Source: Babylonia areolata | Taxonomy: Eukaryota > Mollusca > Gastropoda > Neogastropoda > Buccinidae | DNA length: 64,000 nucleotides | NCBI RefSeq assembly: GCF_041734735.1 | Contig: NC_134883.1 | Location: forward strand, 17,109,247-17,173,246 | Direction of reading: 5' to 3' | Part shown: positions 11,770 to 21,546 of the stretch, in pieces | Numbering within the stretch: position 1 is the stretch's first letter | Layout: every line of letters begins with the position of its first letter | Translations under genes and position numbers: made by a program | Notes under the pieces: model-generated | Seen by the model: only the letters and a program-made list of their open reading frames with translations | Told to the model about the DNA's origin: nothing | Databases searched by the model: none

Positions 11770-12040
11770 GAGGAGAATTATAATAATAATAATAATAGTT
11801 ATATAGCGCTGAATCTTGTGCAGAGAGAAATCAAAGCGCTTTCACACCAGTCATTCATACGCATGCGTAACTCAAAACTGGAGAAACTGAAGACAAGAGG
11901 CAGGGAAGGGAGGTTATCTTGGGAAGAGGTGGGTTTTAAGGCCAGACTTGAAAGAGCTGAGTGTGGAGACCTGACGAAGCAAAAGAGGAAGTTCATTCCA
12001 AATGCAAGGTCCAGAGACAGAGAAAGAATGGCGACCGACA
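11770..12040 (-). mobile_element. LINE 3' end fragment (C-terminal tail and 3' tail)
   Basis: Minus-strand reading includes LAFGMNFLFCFVRSPHSALS followed by LALKPTSSQDNLPSLPLVF in mixed frames. This resembles the terminal block of CR1-like RT ORFs ('FSV.GP..WN.LP...R...SLSSFK..LKTHLF'). The low-coordinate end carries 'gatttctctctgcacaagat', 'cagcgctatataac' and a (TTA)n tail, the same kind of 'agcgc-tata' 3' tail as the 8.3 kb copy. Catalytic regions are absent. Confidence 0.6.
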
Positions 12041-12352
12041 AGGAGAAAATGAAGGAGGCTGAAGGACAGACGAGCAAGAGAAGCGAAAAAAGGAGGAGGA
12101 CAGGTGAAGGAAGAATAGAGGAAGACAGACGAGAAAGAGAAGAGAAAGGAGGAGGAGGAGGAAAAAGACAGGAGAAGGACATGGTTCGTTTATCTATTTG
12201 GAGTCTGTTCATCTAAGATGATAATATTAGACTGGAAATAAATGATATTATCATTCTCATTATTTTTATCATCATCATTACTTATAGTTATAGAAAGAAA
12301 GACGAGAGAGAGAAGAGAAAGGAGAAAGCAGAGCTTTAAAAGAGTCACTGAC

Positions 12353-12602
12353 CGACAGGCAGGGTTTCGGGCAGGGAGGTGTCAATGATGCTGATGGCCA
12401 GGGCATAGTACGGGTCCAGGCCTGAGGGCGCCGTGTAGTCCACGGTCTTGTAGGTATCGTCTGGAGCCAGCTCGCCCCACACGATGGACCCGTCCGCGTC
12501 GTTCACCGTGTTGTTGGTCTGTGCTCTGCACGGGCACACCGTGATCGTCGCCGCCAGCACCAAGGTCAGGGTCACATACACCCATGGACCGTACGCTGCC
12601 AT
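12353..12602 (-). CDS. First coding exon of a secreted or membrane protein (possibly prominin-like)
   Basis: The minus strand opens with ATG at 12602 and encodes 83 codons plus one base. It ends at a good donor (CTGTCG|GTCAGT; exon end 12353), so the intron is phase 1. Residues 1-27 form a classic signal peptide: MAAYGPW, a hydrophobic core VYVTLTLVLAATITV, then CPCRA before the likely cleavage. The mature start has an N-glycosylation motif (NNT). The segment WGELAPDDTYKTVDY..GLDPYYALAISIIDTSLPETLP resembles, in spacing and character, the extracellular N-terminus of prominins just before their first membrane helix. That family call is inference from memory and tentative. A possible 5' leader acceptor (gactgacag|ccatc) lies just upstream, near 12613. 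I cannot find the next exon to the left. It may lie beyond the LINE-filled stretch or outside the window. Confidence 0.6.
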
Positions 12603-12659
12603 CGTTGATGGCTGTCAGTCGCACCTGCCAACGGTCACACGTGACGGTAATAAACTCGG

Positions 12660-13210
12660 ATGACACGCGGAACGGTCACACATAACACGACGAAAAGACA
12701 CATAACACGATGCACAGACACACAACACGTTGAATGGACACACATGATGAAAGGTCACACATAACAAGGTGAACAGACACACATAACATGATGAACAGAC
12801 ACATGATGAAAAGACACGCATAACATGATGAACAGACACAAAACATAGACACTCGTAACACGATGAACGGTCACACATAACATGATGAACAGACAATACC
12901 ATGATGAACAGACACATGAACACACATAACACGATGAACAGACACACATAACACGAACAGACGCACATAAAATGATAAACAGACACACACATAACTCGAT
13001 GAACAGACACACATAACACGGTGAACAGACACACATAACATGACCAGACACACATAACATAGTGAACAGACACAACACGATGAACAGACACACACATAAC
13101 ACGATGAACAGACACACACATAACACGATGAACAGATACACACATATAATACGATGAACAGACATATAACACGATGGCCGGAAACACAAAAAAAAACGAT
13201 GAACGGACAC
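12660..13210. repeat. Minisatellite, unit about 22 bp (cacacataacacgatgaacaga)
   Basis: About 25 imperfect copies of an ACACATAACACGATGAACAG-type unit occur, with internal deletions and variants (ggtcacacataac, gacacatgatgaaaag). Read on the minus strand it gives 'tgttatgtgtgaccgttcat', close to the unit at 10530-10925 ('tgttgtgtgtgacggttcat'). The two arrays are therefore related and face each other across the signal-peptide exon. Cys/Val-rich frames of up to 206 codons on the minus strand come from the repeat and are not genes. Confidence 0.9.
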
Positions 13211-13214
13211 AAAC

Positions 13215-13770
13215 AGTGGATTCATCTCACAGCGGACACAACAAAGGATGGAATTATGGAGAGAACAGTAAGGAAATCTTTTAAGAAAATTATTTACGAT
13301 ATGACTAGGAAAAAATAGCCTGATATTACCTACCCTAACGCAAGAGAAGTTAGAAGAAACAAAAATAAGCTCCATAAAACCTTCAGCCCGGCTGGTGACT
13401 CTGCAGGCTATTCCACACCACTAATTTCAGATTTTTTCGTGATAATGTAGACGATTTGCACTGAGTACCGAAGCGACTAAAGAAATAATAAAAATATCAA
13501 ATTATGACAACAAAGCTATTATATACCGTAATTATTACCAAAACCTGATCGATCATACAGCAACTTGTAAACGCCATATTGTAATAAAAGGACCACAGAA
13601 AAACAACAACAAAACTTAAAGGGTTTTGATTTCATAGCTGTGTATCATCGTATGTTATATTATATTATAGAACCTAAACATGACCAAACCAAATGATAAA
13701 AAAAATAATAAAAAGAGCAACAAGAACCACTAATTATACATAAAGTCCAGTTCTTCGTCTTTTTTATTTT
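13215..13770. other. No gene recognised
   Basis: AT-rich unique-looking sequence with no motif I can name on either strand. Confidence 0.5.
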
Positions 13771-13774
13771 CCAT

Positions 13775-13905
13775 CAAGGCCTAACAAAGCGCGTTGGGTT
13801 ACACTGTTGGATAGGCATCTGCTTAGCAGATGTGGTGCAGCGTATATGGATTTGTCCGAACGCAGTGACGCCTCCCTGAGTAACTGAACTTTGCACTTTC
13901 GTCGA
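13775..13905 (+). mobile_element. Short interspersed repeat (family 3), plus copy
   Basis: It contains 'aagcgcgttgggtta', 'ggcatctgcttagcagatgt', 'tatggatttgtccgaacgca' and 'gtgacgcctccctgagtaac'. An inverted, roughly 80% similar copy lies at 14460-14565. I recall this consensus as very abundant in caenogastropod genomes. The internal ATCTGCTTAGCAGAT is a hairpin. Confidence 0.75.
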
Positions 13906-14066
13906 ACATATATAGATAGATAGATAGACTGACTATAGATAGATCTATAAATATAATCCAGACCATGACCTGTCTAGGGTACGGCTCTTGTCGTTTGTTT
14001 CTTTCTTGAATTTAACGTCTTTTCACTGGAAAGTGATATTGGACGGGAGCGTATGACTTTATTACT

Positions 14067-14224
14067 GCGGGCGGCAAGCAACTGCCTTTATTATCAGTCT
14101 GAATATGCTGTTGGATTTGCTTTATCAAACGACGCTGCATGAACCTGTGGGCGGCAAGCAACTGCCTTTGTTACCAGTTTGAATATGCTGTTGGATTTGC
14201 TTTTTCAAACGACGCTGCATGAAC
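14067..14224. repeat. Tandem duplication, two copies of about 78 bp
   Basis: Both copies run from 'gggcggcaagcaactgcctt' to 'caaacgacgctgcatgaac' with only a few differences (ttattatcagtct versus ttgttaccagttt). The duplication sits between the two inverted family-3 repeats. Confidence 0.9.
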
Positions 14225-14459
14225 GACACGAACCTTTCTCATGGTCACCGAACCTTCGCTATCAGACACCTCAGTCTCTTCACCTCCACCGTTGCGTGGA
14301 ACATTTTCTTCTCACCTGGGGGAGGGAACGGGGCAGGAGGTGGGGGTGAGGGTGGAGAATCGTTTCTTTTCGTTCGGGACGAAAGTGTGTATGGCCTTTG
14401 TCGTCTGATGTCACCCTCGGAAATGACAGTTCCTGACAGTTTCAGTTGGAGTTTCTCAA

Positions 14460-14565
14460 GGGGGCGTCACTGCGTTCGGACAAATCCATACACGCTACAC
14501 CACGTCTGCGAGACAGATACCTGTCCAGCAGCAAAACCCAACGCGCTTAGTCAGGCCTTGATCTG
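14460..14565 (-). mobile_element. Short interspersed repeat (family 3), minus copy
   Basis: The reverse complement reads 'atcaaggcctgactaagcgc', 'gttgggttttgctgctggac', 'tatggatttgtccgaacgca' and 'gtgacgccccc', matching the plus copy at 13775-13905. Together they form an inverted pair with a spacer of about 555 bp. The 115-codon plus frame at 14219-14566 overlaps this repeat and is not called. Confidence 0.75.
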
Positions 14566-14579
14566 AGTGCATGCACATA

Positions 14580-14680
14580 ATCTTTATTTGCATATATATA
14601 TTAGAGTGGATTTCCTCTGTAGAATTTTGCCAGAGTACAACAATTACGTTGCCGTGGGTTTTTATTCAGTGCACAATAAC
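14580..14680 (-). mobile_element. SINE (family 2), distal part of a copy split by a SINE insertion
   Basis: The reverse complement has 'gtgcactgaataaaaaccca', 'cggcaac', 'gtactctggcaaaattctac' and 'gaggaaatccactc'. This is the same block as at 39590-39680 ('aaaagaacccacggcaacaa', 'ggcaaaattctgtagaaaaa'). The proximal part of the same copy resumes at 15262-15440, with family-1 SINE sequence between. Confidence 0.7.
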
Positions 14681-15268
14681 CGAGTGCTTAAAGCGTTGGA
14701 CTTTCAATCTGAGGGTGCCGGGTTCGAATCTCTGTAATGGCGCCTGGTGGGTAAAGGGTGGATATTTTTCTGTCCTCCTGGGTCAACATATGTGCAGACC
14801 TGCGGGTGTCTGAACCACCTTCGTGTGTATACGCAGTAGAAGATCAAATATGCACGTTAAAGATCCTGTAATCCATGTCAGCATTCGGTGGGTTATGGAA
14901 ACAAGAAAAAACCCGCATGCACACCCCGAAAAACAGAGTATAGCTGCCTATATGGCTGGGTAAATAAACAAAACGGTCACACACGTAAAATGTTACATGT
15001 CTGTGAGTGTATATGTGTGCGTGCCTGAAATCTGATTGAATGACACGGGAAACGAATGATGAGCGCCATGTCTGTCTGAGTGTGTATGTGTGCGTGCCTG
15101 AAATTTGACTGACAGAAAACGGATCATGAGCACACAATGACAGCCGTCAGTCAGCTCTACCAAAGTAGCTAGCATGTTGTGCAAATGACCCCGAGTTGTA
15201 AAGTGCTTTATGCTTGGTCTCCGACCGAGGATAGCCGCTGTATAAGTATCCAAATCAAATCAAATCAA
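14676..15268 (+). mobile_element. tRNA-derived SINE (family 1), near full-length copy
   Basis: The head is tRNA-like: an A-box-type 'aaccgagtgcttaaagcgtt', then 'gactttcaatctgagggtgc' and a canonical B box (GGTTCGAATCT). This resembles a Ser/Leu-type tRNA head, but there is no intact cloverleaf, so it is not a tRNA gene. The body has 'cgtatacgcagtagaag'-type and 'aaaaacagagtatagctgcc' blocks, a partial internal duplication (two 'gtatgtgtgcgtgcctgaaa' segments), and the 3' block 'cttggtctccgaccgaggat'. It ends in (AAATC)n at about 15250-15268. Other copies lie at 9287-9565, 28525-28650, 44320-44650 and 50205-50245. Confidence 0.8.
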
Positions 15269-15440
15269 GTGCGTGCTGCACACGGGACCTCGATTTATCG
15301 TCCCATCTAAATTACTAGACACTCAGTTTGATTTTCCTGTGAAACTTGGGGGAAAGGGCGAGATCGGTACACCCATACCTTCACGGACACAGCAAGTTAG
15401 GCGGATAAGGGTTTTGTCCATTCTGCCACCTTTCTGATTG
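15262..15440 (-). mobile_element. SINE (family 2), tRNA-like head of the split copy
   Basis: The reverse complement reads 'aaggtggcagaatggacaaa', 'ccttatccgcctaacttgct', 'gtccgtgaaggtatgggtgt', then 'tcgccctttcccccaagttt', 'aaatcaaactgagtgtctag' and 'cgaggtcccgtgtgcagcac'. The first part is a decayed tRNA-like head with A- and B-box positions. The break after the 'gtgcagcacgcac' block is exactly where the family-1 SINE lies, and the copy continues at 14680. Confidence 0.7.
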
Positions 15441-15444
15441 ACTG

Positions 15445-16335
15445 ACATTTCCTGAATCGACTTTCTTACTTCATTCTTTCTCCCCCTTTTCTTTTCATCC
15501 GCAGACGCGGTAGATCCCAGTTCTTCTCAACATGTACTGTGGTCTTCTGTTCACGTTTCTATCGGCGTAATTGGTGCTTCTGATCGAATAAGTAAAAACG
15601 AAGTTGGTTCTTCGCTAATCAACGTATAAAATAAATAAGTAATCCCCAAATAGGTTGCTGCTAATCAAAGTATGCACCTTGCACACAGTTGTTCCACCAA
15701 ACCACTTGCCTGTACAGCAGCTGTTCCCACTGAGTTGAAAGGCTTTGTGCTGATGAGTTTGTTTACAATGTGGTAGAAAAAACAAAACAATGGCTGGCAA
15801 AATCACAGTATCGCCTGTCTGTCAAGTTGTTTTGAATCCACTGAATCACCGCTACCACAGACCTGCACACTGTCAACGCAGTACTGGAAATGTCGTCTGC
15901 TTGTTTATCAGCCACAACCGGGTCGGCAGCACTGATCCCTGATTGGCTGACTGGTGTTGTGGACCACTCTACCTGTCTCTCTGTCTGTCTGTCCGTCTAT
16001 CTGTCCGTCTGTCTCACTTCTGCGTGGGGCAACTGCTGAAAAGACAAGAGTTCAGGTCGGGATGTCGGGGGGGGCAGCCTGTCAGCGGGCTGGCTGATCA
16101 CACGGACGGACTTATAAAATATCTATTTCCTAGGCCGTGACAGCGCTGATACGGGGAATAGAAGGCGATCGGGGAATCGATGGCAGGGTACGTGTAGACG
16201 GGACGGGGACAGGCCGGAGGAGAAAGGGGTGGGGGTAAGGGGAGGGTGGGGGAAGGCAGAGGAGCAGCACTGCACGCAGCAACAAACAGATCCCCGCGTG
16301 TCGTCCGTTCCGCTAATGCACGCGTAGTGAATGAG
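15445..16335. other. No gene recognised
   Basis: Unique-looking sequence with a short CTGTCTGTC run near 15976-16015 and a G-rich stretch at 16185-16265. No coding frame carries a recognisable domain. Confidence 0.5.
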
Positions 16336-16351
16336 GGTTGAGCGACGAATG

Positions 16352-16391
<40 letters not shown>

Positions 16392-16441
16392 ACGTGCACG
16401 CGAGCGCGCGCGTGTGTGTATATGTGTGTACGTGTTCGTGT

Positions 16442-16508
<67 letters not shown>
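16352..16508. repeat. (GT)n microsatellite with Z-DNA-prone core
   Basis: Two long GT runs (16352-16390 and 16447-16507) are joined by an alternating purine-pyrimidine stretch that includes 'cacgtgcacgcgagcgcgcg'. Confidence 0.95.
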
Positions 16509-16509
<1 letters not shown>

Positions 16510-16919
16510 CACAGATGAAATTTTGTCAAGGCACATAAGTTTCAGTTAAAGGAATTATGGTTCTCCCGCAAGCGAAACCGTTCAAACACTGTGTATTTGT
16601 CAAATTCTTTTAGGACTTTCATAATCATACGCAGCGTTTAAAAAATGTTTAGTCTACTTAAGTCGTATGAGGGCTGTCTGATAAACTGTTTATCTCTCGC
16701 AAACAAAATCGTTCCAAATTGTCTACTTAAATCCTGTAAGGACTTTCATACTGATAAACAATGCTTACAAATAGCCCATTTATTAATATATATATATATA
16801 TATGTTCAATCACATCAGCATACATTATAGAGAACACCCTCCCCCCCACACACACCCCCTCCCGCCTTCTCACCCCCACTCCCCCCTCCTCTCCCCCTCC
16901 CCACACACATACTCATCTG

Positions 16920-16985
16920 ATATCACTTACAGTGAAAAGACGTTAAACTAAAGAACGAACACACAGACAGACACAGACACACACA
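16920..16985. mobile_element. Retroposon tail fragment at the left edge of the satellite
   Basis: The sequence 'gatatcacttacagtgaaaa' plus 'gacgttaaactaaag' matches, inverted, the block near 14008-14042 ('taacgtcttttcactggaaa', 'gtgatatt'). It runs into 'gaacacacagacagacacag' and then into the satellite array. Confidence 0.5.
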
Positions 16986-18125
16986 CACAGAGAAGTACAA
17001 CATCAGTACAGTACAGTACAACACAGAGATACAGGCACATAGAGACAGTGACAGAACATAGAGAGACACTTTGAGACAAACAGTGACAACATAGATCTAT
17101 AGAAACAAGGTGACATAACACAAAGAGACACGCAGAAACAGACAGCAACAGAACATAGAGAGACACATAGAGACAGACGGTGACAGAATATAGACACATA
17201 GTGACAGAACATATAGAGACACGTAGAGACAGACAGCAACAGAACTTAGGGAGACACATAGAGACAGACGGTGACAGAACATAGAGGGACATGTGGAGAC
17301 AAACAGTGACAGAACATGGAGAGACACATAGAGACAGACAGCGACAGAACATAGAGAGACACATAGAGACAGACAGCAACAGAACATATGGAGACACATA
17401 GAGACAGACGGTGACAGAACATAGCCACATAGTGACAGAACATATAGAGACACATAGAGACAGACGGTGACAGAATATAGACACATAGTGACAGAACATA
17501 TAGAGACACGTAGAGACAGACAGCAACAGAACATAGGGAGATACATAGAGACAGACGGTGACAGAACATAGAGAGACATGTGGAGACAAACAGTGACAGA
17601 ACATAGAGAGACACATAGAGACAGACAGCAACAGAACATAGAGACACATAGAGACAGACAGGCAACAGAGACAAGAACATATGGAGACACATAGAGACAG
17701 ACGGTGACAGAACATAGCCACATAGTGACAGAACATATAGAGACACATAGAGACAGACGGTGACAGAATATAGACACATAGTGACAGAACATATAGAGAC
17801 ACGTAGAGACAGACAGCAACAGAACATAGGGAGATACATAGAGACAGACGGTGACAGAACATAGAGAGACATGTGGAGACAAACAGTGACAGAACATAGA
17901 GAGACACATAGAGACAGACAGCAACAGAACATAGAGACACATAGAGACAGACAGCAACAGAACATATGGAGACACATAGAGACAGACGGTGACAGAACAT
18001 AGACACATAGTGACAGAACATATAGAGACACACAGAGACAGACAGCAACAGAACATAGGGAGACACACAGAGACAGACGGTGACAGAACATAGAGAGACA
18101 CATAGAGACAGACAGCAACATAGCG
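16985..18125. repeat. Satellite array 1, unit about 35 bp, with higher-order repeats
   Basis: Units follow 'acatagagagacacatagag' + 'acagacagtgacaga', with variants (cagcaacagaacatagggag; tgtggagacaaacagtgac). A block of eight or so units repeats at a period near 290 bp: the 'gccacatagtgacagaacat' variant starts at about 17424 and again at about 17714, with a third related block near 17190. Minus-strand frames of 300-400 codons rich in Cys/Leu/Ser/Val arise because the repeat happens to lack stops. I do not regard them as genes. Confidence 0.95.
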
Positions 18126-18241
18126 AGGCACACACTTCCGGTTGAAATGGCGACATACACTGAACTTACTCGGTTCTAAGACAAAGTCGACCTGAATCGC
18201 ACTTGCCAGAAAACTAGAAAAGAAAGGGAAAAGAAAAAGAG

Positions 18242-18562
18242 ATGATGGCATCAAGAAAAGCGAACCCGAAAGATCAAAAACTGTATGCACTTAGCAATGG
18301 ACGGAAGATCGGAATTTTTAAGAACTGGAACGATGCATCAAGATCCGTGACCGGTTTTTCCAGGGCAACACACAAGGCCTACGACACGATAGAAGAAGCG
18401 TTGATGGCAATGAAACAGGCAGGACATGAGAACCCACCAATTTATGATATTGGTGAGTACGACAAAGAATATGACAGTGACTCAAACACGAAAGACAATA
18501 CAATAAACAGTGATCAAGAGGAAAGACAAAATTCTGAAACAGACGATAATAACATTTGTTAA
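18242..18562 (+). CDS. Retroposon ORF with RNase H1 hybrid-binding (viroplasmin-type) domain
   Basis: This 106-codon open frame starts at ATG 18242 (a second ATG follows immediately). Residues about 9-58 read DQKLYALSNGRKIGIFKNWN, then DASRSVTGFSRATHKAYDTI and EEALMAM. This fits the small alpha/beta hybrid-binding domain found at the N-terminus of eukaryotic RNase H1 and in caulimovirus viroplasmin: 'YAV..GR.PGIY.TW.E....V.GF..A..K.F.T.EEA..F'. In RNase H1 this domain binds RNA/DNA hybrids. The C-terminal 45 residues are acidic and disordered (EYDKEYDSDSN). The frame ends 20 bases before RT-like coding starts in another frame. In a retroposon a hybrid-binding role during target-primed reverse transcription is plausible, but that is inference. 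There is no RNase H catalytic domain nearby. Confidence 0.65.
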   Translation: MMASRKANPKDQKLYALSNGRKIGIFKNWNDASRSVTGFSRATHKAYDTIEEALMAMKQAGHENPPIYDIGEYDKEYDSDSNTKDNTINSDQEERQNSETDDNNIC

Positions 18563-19125
18563 CAAGGTAAATCAAAGGCTGGGTATTATTAAACGTACTT
18601 TTTCGTTTATTGATAAGGATATTTTTCTCCGACTTTATAAAGCTCTTGTAAGACCACTCTTGGCGTATGGTCTCCCTACCTGGTGTCCTAGACTAATACG
18701 TCAATCAATTACTATTGAAAGAGTGCAAAGACGTGCTACTAAACTGGTGCATGAAATTAAGGATTTGTCTTACGAAGAAAGACTGAAATTCCTAAAATTA
18801 CCCTCAACGAAAGCAAGAGGAAAGAGAGGAGATTTGATTCAAGCCTATAAGATCTGTAATGGTATAGACGATATTAAAAAAAGATCACTTCTTTGATTCA
18901 CCGCCAGATACAAATATGGAAACAAGAAACAGTGTTGATAAAATTTATAAACAGAGACATAACAATAACACAAGGAAATTTGCTTTCAGTTATTGGGTTA
19001 CTAACGACTGGAACAATCTAACCACTAACATCAAGTATTTTTCCAATACCAACAACTTCAAGAACCTTATCGATAATCACAAAATTTTAAAAGACATCTG
19101 GTTTGACTTTGATGGTCCGAGATAA
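18560..19125 (+). pseudogene. CR1-like RT C-terminal remnant
   Basis: One frame encodes VNKVNQRLGIIKRTFSFIDK, FLRLYKALVRPLLAYGLPTW, ERVQRRATKLVHEIKDLSYE, ERLKFLKLPSTKARGKRGDL and IQAYKICNG. It is followed, after one frame change, by SVDKIYKQRHNNNTRKFAFS and YWVTNDWNNLTTNI, ending FDFDGPR and stop. These are the standard C-terminal blocks of CR1-like LINEs ('LVRP.LEY...W.P', 'QRRATKL', 'RRGDLI..YKI', 'R..FFS.RV...WN.LP'). The copy lacks fingers, palm and endonuclease. Confidence 0.75.
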
Positions 19126-19276
19126 TTGCAACTGGGTCTACTTAGACTGAGACAAGACCGATAACGACATAGCACAAAGAAGGCCGTGAGGCCTTGTGCT
19201 AATCATAAATGAGACGGGGCGTAAAAAGCCGTGAGGCTACGATGATCAACATCAGCCCCTAACCTGAACCTGAACC

Positions 19277-21343
19277 TGTATCTGTGGCAATGCCAAAATG
19301 GAAGAAAAAAGTTTAAAATGCTCAGACTGCTCAAAACATATCTACCACACATGTACCGAACTTCCAGTCTACCAAATATGTATATTCAAACGATCACAGA
19401 GAAAATTCACCTGCAAAACATGCAGCGAAATATTTCACGATGAATCAGTAGGCGACAGCATGCAACATGAATGGAAAGAAACACGTCAAACACAGAACAA
19501 TGACGTCGCGAAAGATGACGTGAGAATTGTTGACCAAACTATTCTGGAACAGATACTGAAATCACAACACCAAACCACGACTTCAGTTCTTCGAAACCTA
19601 GAATCATCCATTCAAAACTTAGTAACATCAATGGCAGACCTGCAACACCCCCCATCAAAATCAAGCACTGGTTGCTCAGATTGTGGAAGGTCTCAGAAGA
19701 ATAGGATTTAATGGGGAAAACGAAAGTGCACATCGTGGTGCCAAAGAAAGTCCAAAACCAACAAAAGGTGTTTCCACTCAGACAGAAGAAAATGAAAAGG
19801 TACCATCACTGAAGTCTTCATTTAAGTCGTTATTTGGCAGAAAGCCCACACCAAGACCATCAGAAACATCTAAAAGCAAACAGGACCCTGGTACACCACC
19901 TCCCTGCCGAGACAAAGCTGAGCACATTACATCAACACCGGGTGACAGCTCCGCCCCTTACTGGAGACACACGGATTTCAACGAGAAGTCAGTTCTCATG
20001 ACTGCCGGTGACTCGTCAACTCCTTTTGGAGCAACCAGCAAGGACAGAAACACACCACTTGCCTCTAACGACAAGCTCACAGCTACAACCACAGTTGTCG
20101 AAACCAGTGATTCTAACTGTTACAAAACAAATTATCAAACACAGAAAACAGCCAAACACAAAATTAAAAACGTCTACACCACGCCAAATATCCTGAACAC
20201 AAAAGAAAATCAAATGAGATAAAGAACAACGCTGGGAGAGAAGCTGCGAGTTGCGACAAGAGTGAAACTGTCTCAAGTAGTGACTCTGAAAGTGAGGCAA
20301 TAAACAGTGAGTAGGAAGATGATTTTTTGCACGAAGAGAAAGAACAAGACCACCATCAGCTCCCACGAATCATCATATACCATGATTCCGTCCTCAGGGA
20401 CGTTGATGCCATCAGACTCGGGCGATCATACGGCTTGGAAATACGGAAGAAGAAAGCGTACAACACTAGTTACCGCACAACACTAGTTACCGCTGTACTA
20501 CTGCACACTGGTATCAATGATCTGAAGAAGAAAAGTGCAGAAACAGTGACAGCCGAACTCGTAACAACCGTCTCCAAACTGCAAGACAACTACCCGGATT
20601 CTAAGATCATAATCAGCAAAGTGACAGAAACAAAATCAGAACTCACACACAAAGCCAACTTGCTGAACGCCTTAATTTACACCAGGCTACATGACAACGC
20701 AAACATCTCGTTCCTCGGTCATGAAAATATAAGGACAGATCTGCATCTACAAGATGATATCCATCCCAACAGAAAAGGAGCATGCTTGCTGGCGGCGAAC
20801 ATTGGCCGGTACTTAGACCACATGTTCTGGGAATGGCCAAAAAAGAAACTTCGTCAAAACTATTGGAAAAGACGAACAGAAAACAATCCAGAGAGCCGCA
20901 AGGAATACCAACCAAGCCGACGCAGATTTATTGTAAGACAAGATTCAAGACGCTACGTGAGCGATGCACCAAGACGCAACAACGACTACACGGTGGGCTA
21001 CAGAAGTACCAACAGACGGGACAACATACCACATTTCAACACGCAAGGCAACTATAATCACAGCAGAAGGCCCTACAGAGAGGTACGAGGACACACCGCC
21101 CCGTCCAGCCGTACGACCACGCAGCACAACACTTCAGTTATCAACGGCGATACTACTTCATTCCATACAACAAAGACACAACGACATACAGTGGCTACAA
21201 ACAGGGACAACGGTTCAGAGACAACTGGTTCAACAGTATGGAACAGAACAACTACCAAATACAGTGGCTACAAACAGGGACAACGGTTCAGAGACAACTG
21301 GTTCAACAGTATGGAACAGAACAACTACCATTTTGATGATTGA
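19277..21343 (+). pseudogene. LINE ORF1: PHD-like finger plus SGNH (GDSL) hydrolase domain
   Basis: This is a 5'-truncated and frameshifted ORF1 (frames change near 19700 and 20230-20330). It begins inside a PHD-type zinc finger, CICGNAK..CSDCSKHIYHTC..CKTC, fitting C4HC3 spacing. A Ser/Thr-rich linker follows. An SGNH hydrolase fold comes next: block I IIYHDSVLRDVD (nucleophile Ser in 'DS'), block III LLHTGINDLKKK and block V DDIHPNRKGACLLAANI (Asp/His pair). PHD plus esterase ORF1 proteins are known from CR1-type LINEs. Near the end an internal 73-bp duplication lies at about 21187-21332. The start directly follows the (CCTGAA)n tail of the element at 18130-19278. Confidence 0.75.
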
Positions 21344-21546
21344 TCATAACAATGTTTGACTGGCAAGGAGATTTAGGCAATGACGATTGATCATCAAAAA
21401 GTTCCTTAGAGACAACTAAAACAAAAACATTCCCATATATTTCTTCTTTTTTTGTTGGTGTTTTAACCACTCGTTAGTGTTACATTTTTCTTTTCTTTTG
21501 TATATATATATTTTTTTAAATCTAATTGTTGTGTTAAAAAAAGTCA

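Larger units (their letters stand above)
18130..19278 (+). mobile_element. Composite or internally deleted LINE-like element
   Basis: The left end begins after the satellite with 'cacacttccggttgaaatgg' (a YY1-like ATGGCGAC follows), then a short 5' leader and the ORF at 18242. From about 18560 the sequence becomes the C-terminal part of a CR1-like RT ORF and runs to a stop at 19125. A 3' region with repeated 'gccgtgaggc' motifs ends in a short (CCTGAA)n tail at about 19258-19278. The RT catalytic core and endonuclease are absent, so the copy is non-autonomous. It could be an internal deletion of one element or a fusion of two. Confidence 0.6.

Noticed and set aside
12615-13375. Cys/Val-rich minus-strand frames at the 22-bp minisatellite
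   Set aside because: Repeat artefact, with equivalent frames in each phase.
14219-14566. 115-codon plus-strand frame
   Set aside because: It overlaps an inverted copy of a short interspersed repeat and a G-rich run. No domain.
14690-14740. A tRNA gene (A-box-like and B-box sequences)
   Set aside because: No cloverleaf can be closed, and the sequence continues into a SINE body with an AAATC tail.
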